Assembly: GCA_025201345.1 (NCBI GenBank)
Contig: JAIXMG010000008.1
Span: 806,001 to 870,000 of the forward strand
Direction of reading: 5' to 3'
Source of the DNA: Thamnidium elegans
Taxonomy: Eukaryota; Mucoromycota; Mucoromycetes; Mucorales; Mucoraceae
DNA: 64,000 nucleotides
Made by a program: the position numbers and the translations under genes. Below, piece by piece: positions 35,486 to 47,998 of the stretch. Each line of letters opens with the position of its first letter. Within the stretch, counting starts at the first letter, position 1. The notes under the pieces are model-generated. The model saw nothing but the letters and a program-made list of their open reading frames with translations, did not search any database and was not told the DNA's origin.

Positions 35486-36231
35486 CTCCCTATTTCGCCA
35501 CATAATAAGCTGAGTTGTAGAGAAAAAAAGGCCGTGAACTTCGACTCCTGAGCCAGGTACAGATCCACGACCGAACTCGTCTTTCAACTCCACCTCGTTA
35601 AGCACATTCTGCCATAAGTACTTCCGTAACACCGCCTTTACTTTGAATGCATATCGAACTGATACTACACTACAAGAACCTTTTGGTCACCCCACAGTAT
35701 CTCAAATAACCGCGTAAATTCTGGAATACAAAATTGACGTTCAAAGTAAAAAATATGTGGTATCAACTACTACACAACAAAATAAATACTCGCGTAGTCA
35801 CCCACCGGCTTATACAATCTCCTTTCTGCCCACTCTGCCCTACCGAATTGTTTCAACGTCCCGAACACATGCTTATCAACTGCCAAAGGATATGGCACAA
35901 TATGGAAAATGACCTTTCAATATCTTTTTCCACGCCAACCTCAACTACTATATCATGAAGATTTACTTATTGAGACTGTTCCCCCCCCCCAGTGTCCAGT
36001 GGGTATTGACTCTAGCTGACTGATATGGCATGATATAATAATTATCGGGATAATACGTTTATGCTAATACAGTTTTGTTTTATGATCTTTAACACTACTG
36101 CTAGGCTTAAGCAAGATATATAACGAGAAAACTTAGAAAAGTTTCATTTGCCGCAGTTCAACACCGTTCGGCCATAGAATCCCCTTTCATTAAGTAAGAC
36201 CCATTTTTTTATCCTGTGGCGAAATAGGGAG
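35486..36231 (+). mobile_element. TIR-bounded element carrying a LINE reverse transcriptase tail, copy 2
   Basis: Ends are a perfect 17-bp inverted repeat, CTCCCTATTTCGCCACA at 35486-35502 and its reverse complement at 36215-36231. The left 460 bp are nearly identical to copy 1 (10928 onward), including the zf-RVT frame (CPLC ... HMLINC). The match stops near 35945, where the frame is cut short. Bases 35950-36231 are not shared with copy 1 and hold a C10 run. No target-site duplication is obvious. Terminal repeats are not expected on a LINE, so this is a composite or a LINE fragment inside a DNA element. Confidence 0.7.
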
Positions 36232-36803
36232 ATTCTACCGTTTTTGATTTGCGTTGAAATAAAAACAACATCGGGCGTTTTGCTAAATTTTGAGTTTCTA
36301 TCAAAGCAAATAAAAATGTCTCTCTTTTACTTTTACAATGGTATTACCAAGTGACATCAATGATTACGTTATGATTATGTTAATGGGAACGGTAGCAGAA
36401 AACCTATCGTCTTCTGTTACTTCTAATAGCTGAGGCAGAAGAAGAAGATAATACTAGAATACACGGAGGTTCGGTAATAGGACGTAGCTTCACCAGTATT
36501 TTGAGAGTTTCGTTGGTTGTTTCGAGGCATTGTTTTAGAAATAAAAAAAATAAAAAAAAGTGTGTTGTTGTATTAGCAGGAAAATGTCAAGTGGATTTAA
36601 TCTATGCATGTATGAAAATGAAAATATAAATAAAGAAAAGCATTGTTTCTTTCTCTATTATACATTCTTTATCACCTATATATATATATGTATATATAAT
36701 ATTTCTATTATATTCTTTCTACTATATATTCATTCAACCACATTATTTCTGTTATTTATTATATATATAATACACCCTGAAGCTTCACTTAACTTCTTAA
36801 ACG

Positions 36804-37160
36804 ATGGGTATGTATTATAATAAAATTAAACTTTTTTTTTGTTGTTGTTGTAAAATTCGTAATCAGAATCTAACCTGGATAAAACAAATTTTGGTTAAAG
36901 AGGAAAGAAGGCCACTAGGTGAATGTGTTAAAAGGCTGAAAGTAAATCCTCCTTCTGTTGGTGGTCCTCCAGATATGACTAGGGACGTACAAATATCTAA
37001 TATCGGACCATTATATCGACAAGTATTAAATCAACTTATTCGATCAAGAATGGTAATGGTAGCTAATATTGATAGTGTCAACGAAAGGTATCGAAATTTT
37101 GCGGCAATTAACGCCAATATATTGAATGAAAATATTACACAAAACTACTATTTCGAATAG
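36804..37160 (+). CDS. Small orphan protein (86 aa), two exons
   Basis: Model: ATG at 36804, GTATGT donor at 36808, acceptor AG at 36899-36900, giving MEERRPLGECVKRLKVNPPS, then VGGPPDMTRDVQ, GPLYRQVLNQLIRSRMVMVA and NENITQNYYFE. The second exon is clearly protein-like, with a proline-rich N-terminal part and a helical C-terminal part. An alternative acceptor at about 36866 leads to a stop. I do not recognise the family. It converges on the A34.5-like gene with 87 bp between stops. Confidence 0.6.
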   Translation: MGMYYNKIKLFFCCCCKIRNQNLTWIKQILVKEERRPLGECVKRLKVNPPSVGGPPDMTRDVQISNIGPLYRQVLNQLIRSRMVMVANIDSVNERYRNFAAINANILNENITQNYYFE

Positions 37161-37247
37161 GCTAATATTTTTAGTGATAATATTTTAGTAATGAAATGTA
37201 AATTATGTCTTTTTTTTATTGCTATTTGTTAAATTTTTTTTTCTGTT

Positions 37248-38191
37248 CTATGCTTTTTCTTTTTTAACCTTCTTATCCTTTTTCTCCTTCTTCTCCTTCT
37301 TTTCTTTTTTAGCCTTCTTCTTTTCTGTTTCGTTATCATCTTCGCTAACTCTCTTTCTCTTTGGCTCTTCTTCAATTGGTTCTTCTTTAACCATTTCAAC
37401 ATCCTTTGTCACTTGACCTATTACATGAATTATTTAATTACTTTTTTCTAATAAATGATGCGTACGTATATATATATATATATTTACCAGAGTAGTAACC
37501 GTAAGGCATAAAACGCATTTTGAGTCCTTCAGGTTGATCTCTTTTATAGACAGGTGTATCAAGAACAGATTGTGCATAAGATGTAGAATCAGGAATATCA
37601 ACTACTTGATTCAAGATTAAATATTGATCAAATTTCTTGGGTGCTGCAAAATATTAATAGAAATTAGCGAAGCCTGTCAAAAAAAAAAAAAAAATAATAA
37701 TAACAAGGTTCTCTTACCAAAAGCAAGTTTGCCATTATCTTCACGAGAAGGCACTAAACAATCAAAAGCAACCATTTCATGTCCACTGATACCTAAATCA
37801 ACAGGCTCTCCATCTTCCATATCCTCTTCTGTAGGTACCTTATATAAAGCATATTTATCGTCATCCTTTTCGTACTTGGCCAAAGCTTTCTTGGTAGCTT
37901 TTTGAGTTGGTACTTTCATTTTCATATTTACAAGATCTTTTTCACTCAACTAGAATATACATTAATAAAAAAAAAAAAAAAAAGTGCTGAAGAGAGAGAG
38001 AGTTGCTTACATTGTCGGGAATACGAATCAACCAAAGTTCCTTGTCGTCATCAATAACTACTTCCTTGTCAAAAGGTGAAGCATATTTAGAAAGTGTTGC
38101 TTTAAAACCTGTAGGAACACTTTTTTTTTATTATTATTTAGTTATATTTCGCATAATGTTGCCGTTTTTTTTTTTTTTACGTTGAACTCAT
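37248..38191 (-). CDS. RPA34: RNA polymerase I subunit A34.5-like
   Basis: Likely Pol I subunit A34.5 (PAF49/CD3EAP in animals), which with A49 forms the TFIIF-like dimer for rRNA transcription. Five exons. Reads MSSTVPTGFKATLSKYASPF, VVIDDDKELWLIRIPDN, VAFDCLVPSREDNGKLAF, FDQYLILNQVVDIPDSTSY and PEGLKMRFMPYGYYSG. The C-terminus is an acidic-then-lysine-rich tail (KKEKKEKKEKKDKKVKK). The xxLWLIRxP, LVPS, F...L.....IP and GLK.RF.PYG positions and the Lys tail follow the yeast layout. Sequence conservation in this family is low, so assignment rests on motif order. First exon is only MSST. Its stop faces the small orphan gene. Confidence 0.75.
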
Positions 38192-38595
38192 AATGTCAAA
38201 AAGAATAAAGACTGGCTGACAAAGAAAAAAAAAGCAGATAAAAAAAAAAAAAAAAAAAAAAAAGTTTTTAAAGGTCACGTAAATCGAGTCACTTAATGCA
38301 GTGTACACACGCTTAATCCCCTTCTTTTTATGAGTTATCTATTCTTATTCTTTAAAAAAAAAAACTCTTTTGTTCACAACTTATATCTACTACTACTTAT
38401 TCTCTACACAAATATCTATTTTTTTTTTCTTAATGCATTATATTCTTTTTTATTTAATTTTTTTCAAAAAAATTTACTATTTTTTTTTTAGTGTTAACAT
38501 CACTCGTGTTAAAATTATAAACGGTCACTATTTCAAACTCATTTTTTTTCAAAAAAAAACTATAAAAAGGCCTCCAAAATGCAGAAACTTTTTGA
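38192..38595. promoter_or_regulatory. Upstream region of U2 snRNA and the A34.5-like gene
   Basis: Divergent promoter interval. A TATAAAAAGG box at 38561-38570 lies about 26-35 bp before the U2 5' end. The rest is A/T tracts, including A21 near 38240. Confidence 0.6.
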
Positions 38596-38792
38596 ATCTT
38601 TATCCTCTCAGGCCTTTTGGCTAAGATCAAGTGTAGTATCTGTTCTTTATAGTTTAACAACTATAATGAGGGACATTGTCCCTCACGTTGTTAATCTAAT
38701 TTTTTCCGCCTGGAATCTAAAGCTCTGGCTTGCTACCTTTAGAATCCACCGGTGTCCTTTGCCTTACACTACCCGCAAAGTGACGCCAACCC
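38596..38792 (+). ncRNA. U2 spliceosomal snRNA
   Basis: The 5' part contains the nearly invariant GGCCTTTTGGCTAAGATCAA and GTGTAGTATCTGTTCTTT. GTAGTA is the branch-point recognition element. Stem IIa is followed by a perfect stem IIb (GAGGGAC ATT GTCCCTC). An Sm site (AATTTTTTCCG, about 38697) comes next, then the 3' stem-loops; loop IV pairs GGTGTCCTTTGC with GCAAAGTGACGCC around CTTACACTACCC. The 3' end is placed after CCAACCC. Length of about 197 nt fits a fungal U2 of ordinary size. A TATA-like box upstream is consistent with independent transcription. Confidence 0.95.
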
Positions 38793-41700
38793 CTTTTTAC
38801 AATAAAAATAAAAATGAAAAATAATTTGTCTTTTGATAAGCCACTTTGCTGTTTAATCACGTTTTTATTTACGCTGTACTGGGACTTTTTTTTATTGTAC
38901 AACCTAAAAAAACTTGTTTACGACCATGCTTTTTTTTTATTAGATCGACAAAAGTAGTCATGATACACTAGAATTTTTTCTTTTTTTTTACATAATGAAA
39001 AAAAAGGGGCGTATAAAAAGAAAAGAATCAGGTGCGTAGAGGTAAGAACAAAGAAAAAGAAAAGGGGGGGGGATGATCATCTGGTTCCCGACGGAACGAA
39101 ATCGCCCGCTTCTACGGAATGATAGATTTTTGATTCTATACCCGATCATATTACTACTTTTTAACAAACCAAGATTAATTACGAATAGAAACTCGTTTAT
39201 TTGTACTACAAGAAAGAAGATACACTCTAATCGTGCTTATTTCAAGTCAGATGATTTTTGAGTCTGCAGTGTCCGAGTTTGAATAAATTAATATTGTGAA
39301 ACAAAGAAGATTTCACATGCACAACAATAGGAATTTTATTTTGACGTTGCTTCCACCCCCAAAAAAAAAAAAAAAAACTTGATTTTATATTTGGGCTGCA
39401 ACCAGTTTTTATGAAACTTGAAAGTGATACCAACAAAACTGTTCTTCATAATAAGATTACCTCTCTCTTCTTTATTTTCTGTACTCCTCCTCCTCCAAAG
39501 GCTGATTTATACTATATTAAAAAAGAAAAAGAAACAATTACTTTTAAAAAAATAAAATAATACGTAACCCTTCCCAAAAGGACTAGAAATGAATTGCATG
39601 CTTCGAGACACAAAAAGTCATTTTATATTAATATGGATTGTTTGTATTACAATTATAAAACTAAGCGTAGTCCATTTTATAAAAAAGAAAGTTCCCGATA
39701 ACTTTTTTTTTTCTATAAAAAATTCTCAACCGTTATTATTATAAAAAAAAAGGGGGGGGGGGGTGATAAAAAAAAAGTCTCCGTTTGAAGTGGTACACCT
39801 TAAAAAAGTGACAAATAACAAATCTTGAATTTACCACTTTTTTTATTAATGACAACATCATCCCCCCCCCCCTTTTTTTTTTCTCTCAAATTAAGGTTAC
39901 TAACTTTTTTTCTGTGAAAAAGTCATGTTTATCCCCAAAAAATAAAAAGACGACTCCGCCTTATTTAGTAGCATCTTGGTTTTCCCCTGTCAGTAATTTG
40001 AATCGTTCCCCCATTTCCCAGAGTAACGTGTAATAATAAAATTATGTAAAAAAAAAAAACTTGATTATTTATAAAAAAAAATTATTTGTTTGTACGCTTA
40101 TTCCAACTTTAATATGCGTAAGCTACTTTATTCATTAAGAACCGCCGAAGCGGGGAAAAAAAAAGAAAAGAAAAAAAAGGGTTTTTTTTTTGTAATTTAC
40201 CTCTGTAGAGAATTATTGTTTATGTATGTAATCAATATGTTGTCATGTACCTCACATGCTTTGGGGTCAACGGATTAACTTAACGTGACCAATAATATCA
40301 AGATTCTCTTCACATGCGACTACACAATTGACATCAGGTGTAATACAAAAAAAAATTCGTAAACCGATAGTCATTAAAAAAAATGTCAACTTTTTCAATT
40401 TTAATCCGTACATCTTCTAATAAGAAAAACCTTACATCCCCCCCCCCATTAGTCTAACCTAAAAAAAGTGTAGCATTTTTATTTTATTAAAAAAATGAGT
40501 TTCACATAATAAGATTACGTTTTTTTTTTGTCCGTTTAAGAAATAGAATACTTTATAAGGAATACAACAATATAAATAATAAAAGAGAGATAAAATTATT
40601 ACATATATACCATGTGCGTTATTATACCCGAAACTAGATTCAGTTGTGGCTCACCCTTTTTTAACTTTTTTTTTTTTTTTTTTTTTTTTTACAAAAATCC
40701 GCACTGCTTAATTGGTGTCTTCTTTTTTTAAACACAAAAAGTAATATCATCTGAACGTAAAAAAAAAGGCCTCTGTCCTCCACCACTCCCCCCCCCCCAA
40801 AAAGCGTTATTAAACTATTTTTCATTCCGTTTTTTATTGTTAAACAAAAAAGTCTCTTGAAATAAATATTTTTTTACCGTAGCGACATGACCACACGAGT
40901 TTTTTTTTTTTTTTTTTTTTTTTGTGGAGCAAGAACCGTTTTGTGGATCGAGCACTAATTCTCTGTAAATGGACTGTTTTTATGTTACGAGCAATCAATT
41001 ATTAAATTTAGCCTAACCTGTAATGTATGACGCTTTTTAAACACACCTGAACATTATTGTTACAGAAAAGGCAACTAGTTTTTAATACTAGGACTTACGA
41101 TGCGTGTAAAAAATATAACTCCTAACAGTTGTTTAAATTTGATATTAGCATGAACGTATTTTCCAGATAATTGTTATACCTACACCCACTCCAGAAACAG
41201 CTTCAATAAATAAATGCTATCTGAGGGTGATAAAAAATAAATGTAAATAATAGGCTTTTTACAGACCTTCAAGCTGCGTAAGATTATATTTAGATATCAT
41301 ATCTGTAACAATATAAAACATCCTTTGTAACATAAACCATGTATTTGAATTAAGGGAACTTGTAGCATGACAAGACTACAGCGTAAATAATAATTCAAAA
41401 ATATTATATCAATATTTACTTATTATTTATGATAAATAAGAGTAAACAAAATCCTTGCAGTATCAATAAAACCCTCTTAAAAAATCCTTTCATGAGGAAA
41501 AAAAAAAATAGCACAAGAGGAAAAGATAACCGAAGAGTAGCATCAGCTTGAAATATAACCACACCAGTTGGCACCAAAAACCATAAAAACATTACTAGCA
41601 CCACTCAGAGACCCAAGCCAAGCAGAACAAGAGTACAAGCAGAGTAAAGAGTTTCAACATACCTTTAAAAAACGTAATAAAAAGTTCATACCCTGAGATT

Positions 41701-42001
41701 GGTTTATCACAAGTAATGACAGATACTTCACCAAGAGGACATGCGTTTTAGCTTCTTTATGCGATACTTATATAAAAAAGAAAATTTTCATATATGATAC
41801 TCAATTTCACTTATTTTATAGAAATACATTGCTCTGACAATCAAGACAGGTATTGAAACTCTTGCCCTGCTTGGATTATTTGCTCTGCTTGAACTCTGAA
41901 TAGTACTAGCAGTGTTTATATCGTTTTTGGTGACAGCTGGTGCCGCTATATTTTCAAGCTAACTAATAACTACTATCCTTTGGTCCTCTTTCCCTCTCAC
42001 G

Positions 42002-42033
<32 letters not shown>

Positions 42034-43068
42034 TCGTGAAAGGTTTTTAAGAGGGTTTAAGTACTTATGAACACGGCTTATTTATCTACGCAAGAATGTC
42101 GTCTACTCTTATTCTGGTATGGTCCCTTAATTCACGTACATGGTCTCCGTTATTAAGACTACTTTACATTAGTACAGATAAGATATCAATATAAATTTGA
42201 TCTAGCTTGAGGCACTGTAAAAAGCTCATCATTTACTTCTATCACTCACTTAGGATAATACATCATGATAACATGCCCATTGTAACTTTTTTTTATTTTT
42301 TATTTTATTGGTATGATATGATATAACAATTATCAAAAAAAAAAAAATGCATGCTAATACGAACTTTTAGGAACTTGGTATTACACATTTTATGTTCTAG
42401 TATTAAAAACTAGTCGACGTTTACACGTAAGTAGAATATCTGATTTTAAGAAAAAAAAAACCTTACTTGCCTTTTTCGTACCATTCATTTCTAGGTGTGT
42501 AGAAAACAGCACTTTTTTTTTTTTTTTTTGGAGCTTGCTTACCAAGAAGGATATCTAGATTACAACTCTACCAATACTTCTAGGGAATAAACGTACACCT
42601 TCCCCCCCCCCCCTAAAGGTACCGGCTAGAATAGAAAGGGAACATAAACTTTTTAAAAACTAAAAAAAAAAAAAAAAAAAGTTTAATGCCGTTAATCAAA
42701 GTGGTTCCTGTCAATAGAATATACAGTGACCAACTATTTTTTTGTACGCATAAATCAGATCATTTTCGCTATTTTTTTGACGCATAATTGCAAAAAAAAA
42801 CTTTGCGTTTTTTTTATACTTGACCAAACTCTACAGACTCTGTTTTTTTTGAAGTACACTTATATAATAACGTTCCATTGTTCATATAAATATATATGGC
42901 CATCTATTAAAAAAAAAAAAAAAGGATATCTTTGCATATGTGCACAAAAAAAAAAAAAAAAAATCCAGCGACGTCACGAATAAACTCAACGAGCTTTTTT
43001 TTTTTTTTTTTCATATATTTAAAAAAAACATTTCTTGTTATTATTTGAAAGCTATATAAAAGAGAGTA
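38793..43068. other. 4.3-kb gene-poor region
   Basis: No complete gene seen. It contains many homopolymer tracts, including paired G12/C12 runs at about 39751 and 39861 with A/T tracts in mirror order, T25-T30 runs (about 40670, 40900 and 42003), and the inverted duplication at 41440-42075. Short frames here (for example 39073-39261 and 40090-40278) lack protein-like composition. Confidence 0.5.
41440..42075. repeat. Long inverted duplication with coding-like arms
   Basis: The reverse complement of about 41440-41675 aligns with about 41845-42075. Shared blocks include TTGAAACTCTT, CTGCTTG, TTTTTGGTG..A.CTGGTG, ATTTTCAAGCT and TGAAAGG.TTTTTAAGAGGGTTT. Rough identity is about 70-75%, with a central spacer of about 170 bp. 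Read as protein, each arm yields a short hydrophobic frame (ETLYSACTLVLLGLGL and ETLALLGLFALLEL, both then TGA). Another minus-strand frame reads VSVITCDKPISGYELFITFF. These may be relics of a membrane-protein gene. No intact gene. Confidence 0.55.
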
Positions 43069-43854
43069 ATGGATAGTTCCTGGAGCGAAGTTCAACATAT
43101 TTGTAATTCCAACTTGAACAAAGTTTCTCCTGTATCTGCAGTTTGTTGGGATCCATATCATGAGCTCTTATGGGTCGGCAATGATTCCGTAAGACCAAAA
43201 AAAAAAAAAAAAACTCTTTTTTTTCTTTTTTTTTTTTTTTTCTTTTCAATAGCAACTTATTCTTTTCGTTAGGGACGTGTATCTTCGTATTATGGAAAAG
43301 GTCTTCAACGATACACTGCTTTTAAAGCGCATAAAGACGAACAAGTACGACAGATTCGTGTTACCGATAGAGGCATAATCAGTCTAAGTCCTAAAAGTAT
43401 TCAAATGCGAGATAGAAGAGGACTTGTGAAATGGAGTATTAGGTTATTATCTCTTCCCCCCCATATCATTCTTTTTTTTTCTTAAAAAAAACAACCCTAT
43501 TAAAACTATAATTTTATTGAAAAAAAAAATATAGTAATGAAGACGCAAAAGACCTTCATTGTATGACTTCAACAACTTTAACAAACGGTGAATTATTAGT
43601 AGCAGGTCAACAAGACGATATGTTAGTCGTCAGTTCAGCTCGTGGTGTAGTTACTCGCAAAATTTCGGGAGCTTCCAATATTGTAGTTTTAAAAAGTTTA
43701 CCTCGTTCTATTTGTGCTGGTTCATTATTGGGTGAAGTGACAATACGAGATCCTAGAACCATGAAAGTAGAACAACGAGTACAAGCACATACTGCAACAT
43801 TATCTGATCTAGATGTATCTGGCAATCTATTATTAACCTGTGGTTTTTCACAAA

Positions 43855-43901
<47 letters not shown>

Positions 43902-46020
43902 TTGGGGGATACTTAGTATATGTTTACAGACAAGGTTCATTGATCATGGATCCATTGGTAAAAGTATATGATATTAGAATGTCAATCCGTACATTAGCAC
44001 CTATTCCATTTCCTAGCGGTCCCATGTTTTTAAAAATGCATCCAACATTAAGCACAACGTGTTTAGTAGCTTCGCAAACAGGTCAGTTTCAAATGTGTGA
44101 TGTATCTAGTTTAATTATGGGTTCGTATGCTGCTCCTGCACAATTTCATCAAATTCAATCCTCAAGTTATATTACTGCAATGGATATATCTAGCTCAGCA
44201 CAGACATTAGTATTTGCCGATGGTGCTAGTTTTGTTTACCAATACGCTGATCGCGAAGATTTTGATGTGAACCCCTATTCATTGCCTATTACACAACCTG
44301 ATATTGTGCAACCCCATACTACCATCATTAAAGACGACAGCCCGTTATCTTCAGTCGGTATGCCTTATTACACCGAACAGTTATTATCAGTCTGGCCCAA
44401 CAATAAAATATTTGAAGTGGGTACACAGCCAACTCCTATTGACGAAGAAATTATCAAGAATATGAAGACGATTGATTTTGTTGGTTATGCACCCAATCCT
44501 GGAAATATTCATCGTAACCAAATACCTCGTAAAAAGAAATTAATCGCTAAAAAGAACGGACCCAAATTTAGATCAGAACAAGAACGAGAGTTATTGCAAT
44601 CGAGTAATGTGTTAGTAGGTGATGAGGATGGACTACATCATTCTGGAAGACGGTCTTCATCCATAGGCGATATACATAACTTAGACCCCAACGTTATCAA
44701 TATGCCTCGATACTATCAACACGTGGAAATTCAGTACAGTAAATTCGGTGTAGACGATTTTGATTTTGGGTATTATAATTCAACTCCTTATGGTGGATTA
44801 GAAACACATATTCGTAACTCGTATTGTAATTCTTTCTTACAAGTCTTATATTTCATCATTCCGTTACGTAAAATCGCTAAATCACATATCAAAATCGCTT
44901 GTCCCAAAGATAATTGCTTGTTGTGTGAACTTGGCTTTCTTTTCCGCATGTTGGAAGATTCTAAAGGTCAGAATTGTCAAGCAACTAACTTTTTACGCGC
45001 ATTTAGTACAATTCCACAAGGTAAAATATATTTACAAATATATAAAATTTATATACTAAACTTTTACATATATATATATATATAAAGCTTCTGCATTAGG
45101 TTTATTCGATCCGGAAACACCAAATCGTAATATATCATTCTCAACACTTATGCAAAACTTTACTCGATTTATAATGGAACAAATCCACCAAGAATCAAAT
45201 ATCACAACGGGTAACCCCTTAATATCAAAATCACTTGTCCGAAAAATCATGGAAAAAGACGATGGCGAAGTAAAGACATTAGAGATTCCATCAACCATGC
45301 AGCAATTATTTGGCTTACAAACACTGAGCCAAAGTAAATGTGGTGCATGTCAAGAGGAAGTATCGAGAATCACTTATCCATTTGTTGTTGATATGTTATA
45401 TCCCAAAAAGAACGATAGAAAGTCGAGAAAGAGATCATTTACTAGTATATTGAAGGCAAGTATGTACAGAGAAAATCAAACAAAGGCTTGGTGTGCTATT
45501 TGTCATCAATATCAACCAACAACTACCAAAAAAATAATTTGTGGTTTACCTGGCGTCATGTTGATTAATTCCGGTGCCTCCAACAGTGAGGAATCATTAA
45601 TTTGGAGACAAAATGGTCCCAATTGTTCAAAGACAAACCAACCAACTGCTGTTCAAGAAGCAAATGCAGATAGTGATAATGGGTCTCCTAATGAAGATGT
45701 AACAGGTGCAAATACACCTTCTTCGTGGTTACCAGAGAGGTATAGTACAAATATATATATATATATATGGATATATAATTTATTGAAACGTGGATTATTC
45801 TTGTAGATTTGGTATTTATATTAATGGATCGGAATTAATGATTAAAGCATTACCAGTCGGTAAAGAAATCCCACCTGAATTTAAAGGTGCACCCGAGACA
45901 TGTGCCATTTATGAACTTTCCTCTACTATTTTACAAGTACAAGCCGAAGAAGAATTGCCTCATCTTGTTTCTCAAATCAAAAGTAATTCAATCATATATA
46001 TGCATGCTTTATTTATTGAC

Positions 46021-46064
<44 letters not shown>

Positions 46065-47208
46065 GTGCAGTTCCTGAATCTGAATTAGAACCAGAAGCTA
46101 AAACGCCTTGGTACTTATTTAATGATTTCCTAGTACGTAAAATTCGACCAGAAGAAGTATACTCGTTTAAGGGTAATTGGAAGACACCTGCCGTGCTTCA
46201 ATATACACGAGTTGAATTAGATAGTTTACTCGAACTAGACGTTTTACCATCCAAAGTAGACTATTCGTTATTATTTGAGGACCATTCAATTGCACAGACA
46301 TCTAATACAAACCCACGCCATCAAGTGTTAAGTCAACACGAGATGCCAACACCTGGTACACTCGTTGCCATTGATGCAGAGTTTGTTGCTTTACAACAAG
46401 AAGAGACCGAGATTCGCAGTGACGGTACCAAATCGTTAATTCGACCCAGTACACTTACTTTAGCTCGTGTCAGTGTATTGCGTGGAGATACAGGTCCTAA
46501 AGAAGGCATACCATTTATTGATGATTATATAGCAACAAGTGAACCTGTCGTAGATTACTTGACTGAATTCAGTGGTATTGTTGCTGGAGATCTTGATTTT
46601 ATGCAATCGAAACATACTCTTGTACCCTTGAAAGTAGCGTATAAAAAATTACGTCTTTTAGTAGATCTAGGATGTATTTTTATTGGACATGGATTGAATA
46701 AGGATTTCAGAATTATTAGTAAGTTCGGATTTTTTTAATTTAAGTTTGATATGTGCTGATATTATCTTTTTTTAGATATAATGGTACCTCCTGAACAAAT
46801 TATTGATACGGTAGATATTTATCATATTCGTAATCGACAACGTAAAATATCTCTTCGATTCTTAGCATGGCATTTATTACAACAAGATATTCAATCAGAA
46901 ACACATGATAGTATAGAAGACGCTAGAACTGTAAAGTATCATTTTTTAAAGAAAATAATTATATATAGATCTAATATATATATATATATATTTTACGTAC
47001 ATAATAGGCACTTATTTTGTATAAAAAATATCTCGAATATAAACAGAATGGATCATTCGGTAAAGTACTTGAAGATATTTATGAAGCAGGTCATAAAGCA
47101 AATTGGCTCAAGGGCCCTAAAGATTCTCTTACAAGAGTATCAAGTACTCCTCAAATCGAGGGATTAATTACAAGTCCTCTTTTTACTACTGGATGGCCTG
47201 TTCAATAG
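43069..47208 (+). CDS. PAN2: Poly(A) nuclease deadenylation complex catalytic subunit Pan2
   Basis: Starts cytoplasmic mRNA poly(A) shortening together with Pan3. About ten exons. An N-terminal WD40 region ([34 protein letters not shown]) is followed by a linker with [14 protein letters not shown]. The inactive ubiquitin-hydrolase fold reads [20 protein letters not shown]; its Cys is displaced from the usual TCYxNS position, as in other Pan2. Zn-binding-like CxxC pairs follow. The C-terminal DEDD exonuclease reads [49 protein letters not shown] and [10 protein letters not shown], with the D/E, D and D metal ligands visible. An intron near 46023-46070 is nearly all T. Ends FTTGWPVQ. Confidence 0.95.
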
Positions 47209-47946
47209 AAAGCGTATATGAATATAAAAATAAACTACAAATATATTAAAAAAAAAGTCATTATTACAAGTGTCTCTCTTTTTTTCTGCTGTGCAGAAAA
47301 TATGCAATATATTTTAATTCAACATTCTATACTTATGCAATTTACTGTTATGACCCTTATTGATCTATTTCGAAAAAAAAAAAAGAATCGTCCGAAAGTG
47401 AAACTTGTATTTTAACTCGTTCCCATAGTACCAAAGACTTGGCTACACAGTAAACATTTTAATTAACCTTCCCCCATTATCTGAATGACCGCACTGCGCG
47501 CTTTTTTATTCGTATTTTATTTAATCTTGCGAGGAAATTACGTTGTATAACAAATCTATCTATTCAATTGATTATTGCATATATATTTGACGTTAGTATT
47601 TTAAAAATATTACCGTGTTCAAAAATGATATTTGTTTAGGTAGATAAAGCAGTAGAACAATAAGAAAGACTTCAAATGTCATATACATTATTTCTCTCTC
47701 TTTCTTTAAATTAACTCGGTCTCAAATTTTGTTTTCTTTAAACATTTCCTATTGATATGTACATACCGATACACATACTACCATTTTTTTTTCTCTTCAA
47801 ATACCCATATATAAAATAGTTAAATATTACCGAAGATAACACTATTTGTTCCATCAATTTCTGATAATTTTTTTTAACCTACTTGTACTGAACGGAATAT
47901 TATTTACTTGGTTCCGTATATTAAAATAATAAATGTACATTTCAAT

Positions 47947-47983
<37 letters not shown>

Positions 47984-47998
47984 ACTAAATCAACTACT
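47209..47998. other. Intergenic region with CT microsatellite
   Basis: AT-rich promoter region of the C2H2 gene, ending in a (TC)n repeat of about 30 bp (47951-47981) just upstream of the ATG. No other gene seen. Confidence 0.6.

Noticed and set aside
39073..39261. 62-codon + strand frame near the U2 gene
   Set aside because: No homology recognised and no splice context.
41416..41604. 62-codon hydrophobic minus-strand frame
   Set aside because: Falls inside the inverted duplication and includes an A11 tract; kept as part of the repeat rather than as a gene.
47951..47981. Possible CRISPR or telomeric array
   Set aside because: Plain (TC)n microsatellite; no spacer structure. No CRISPR array is expected or seen in this eukaryotic window.
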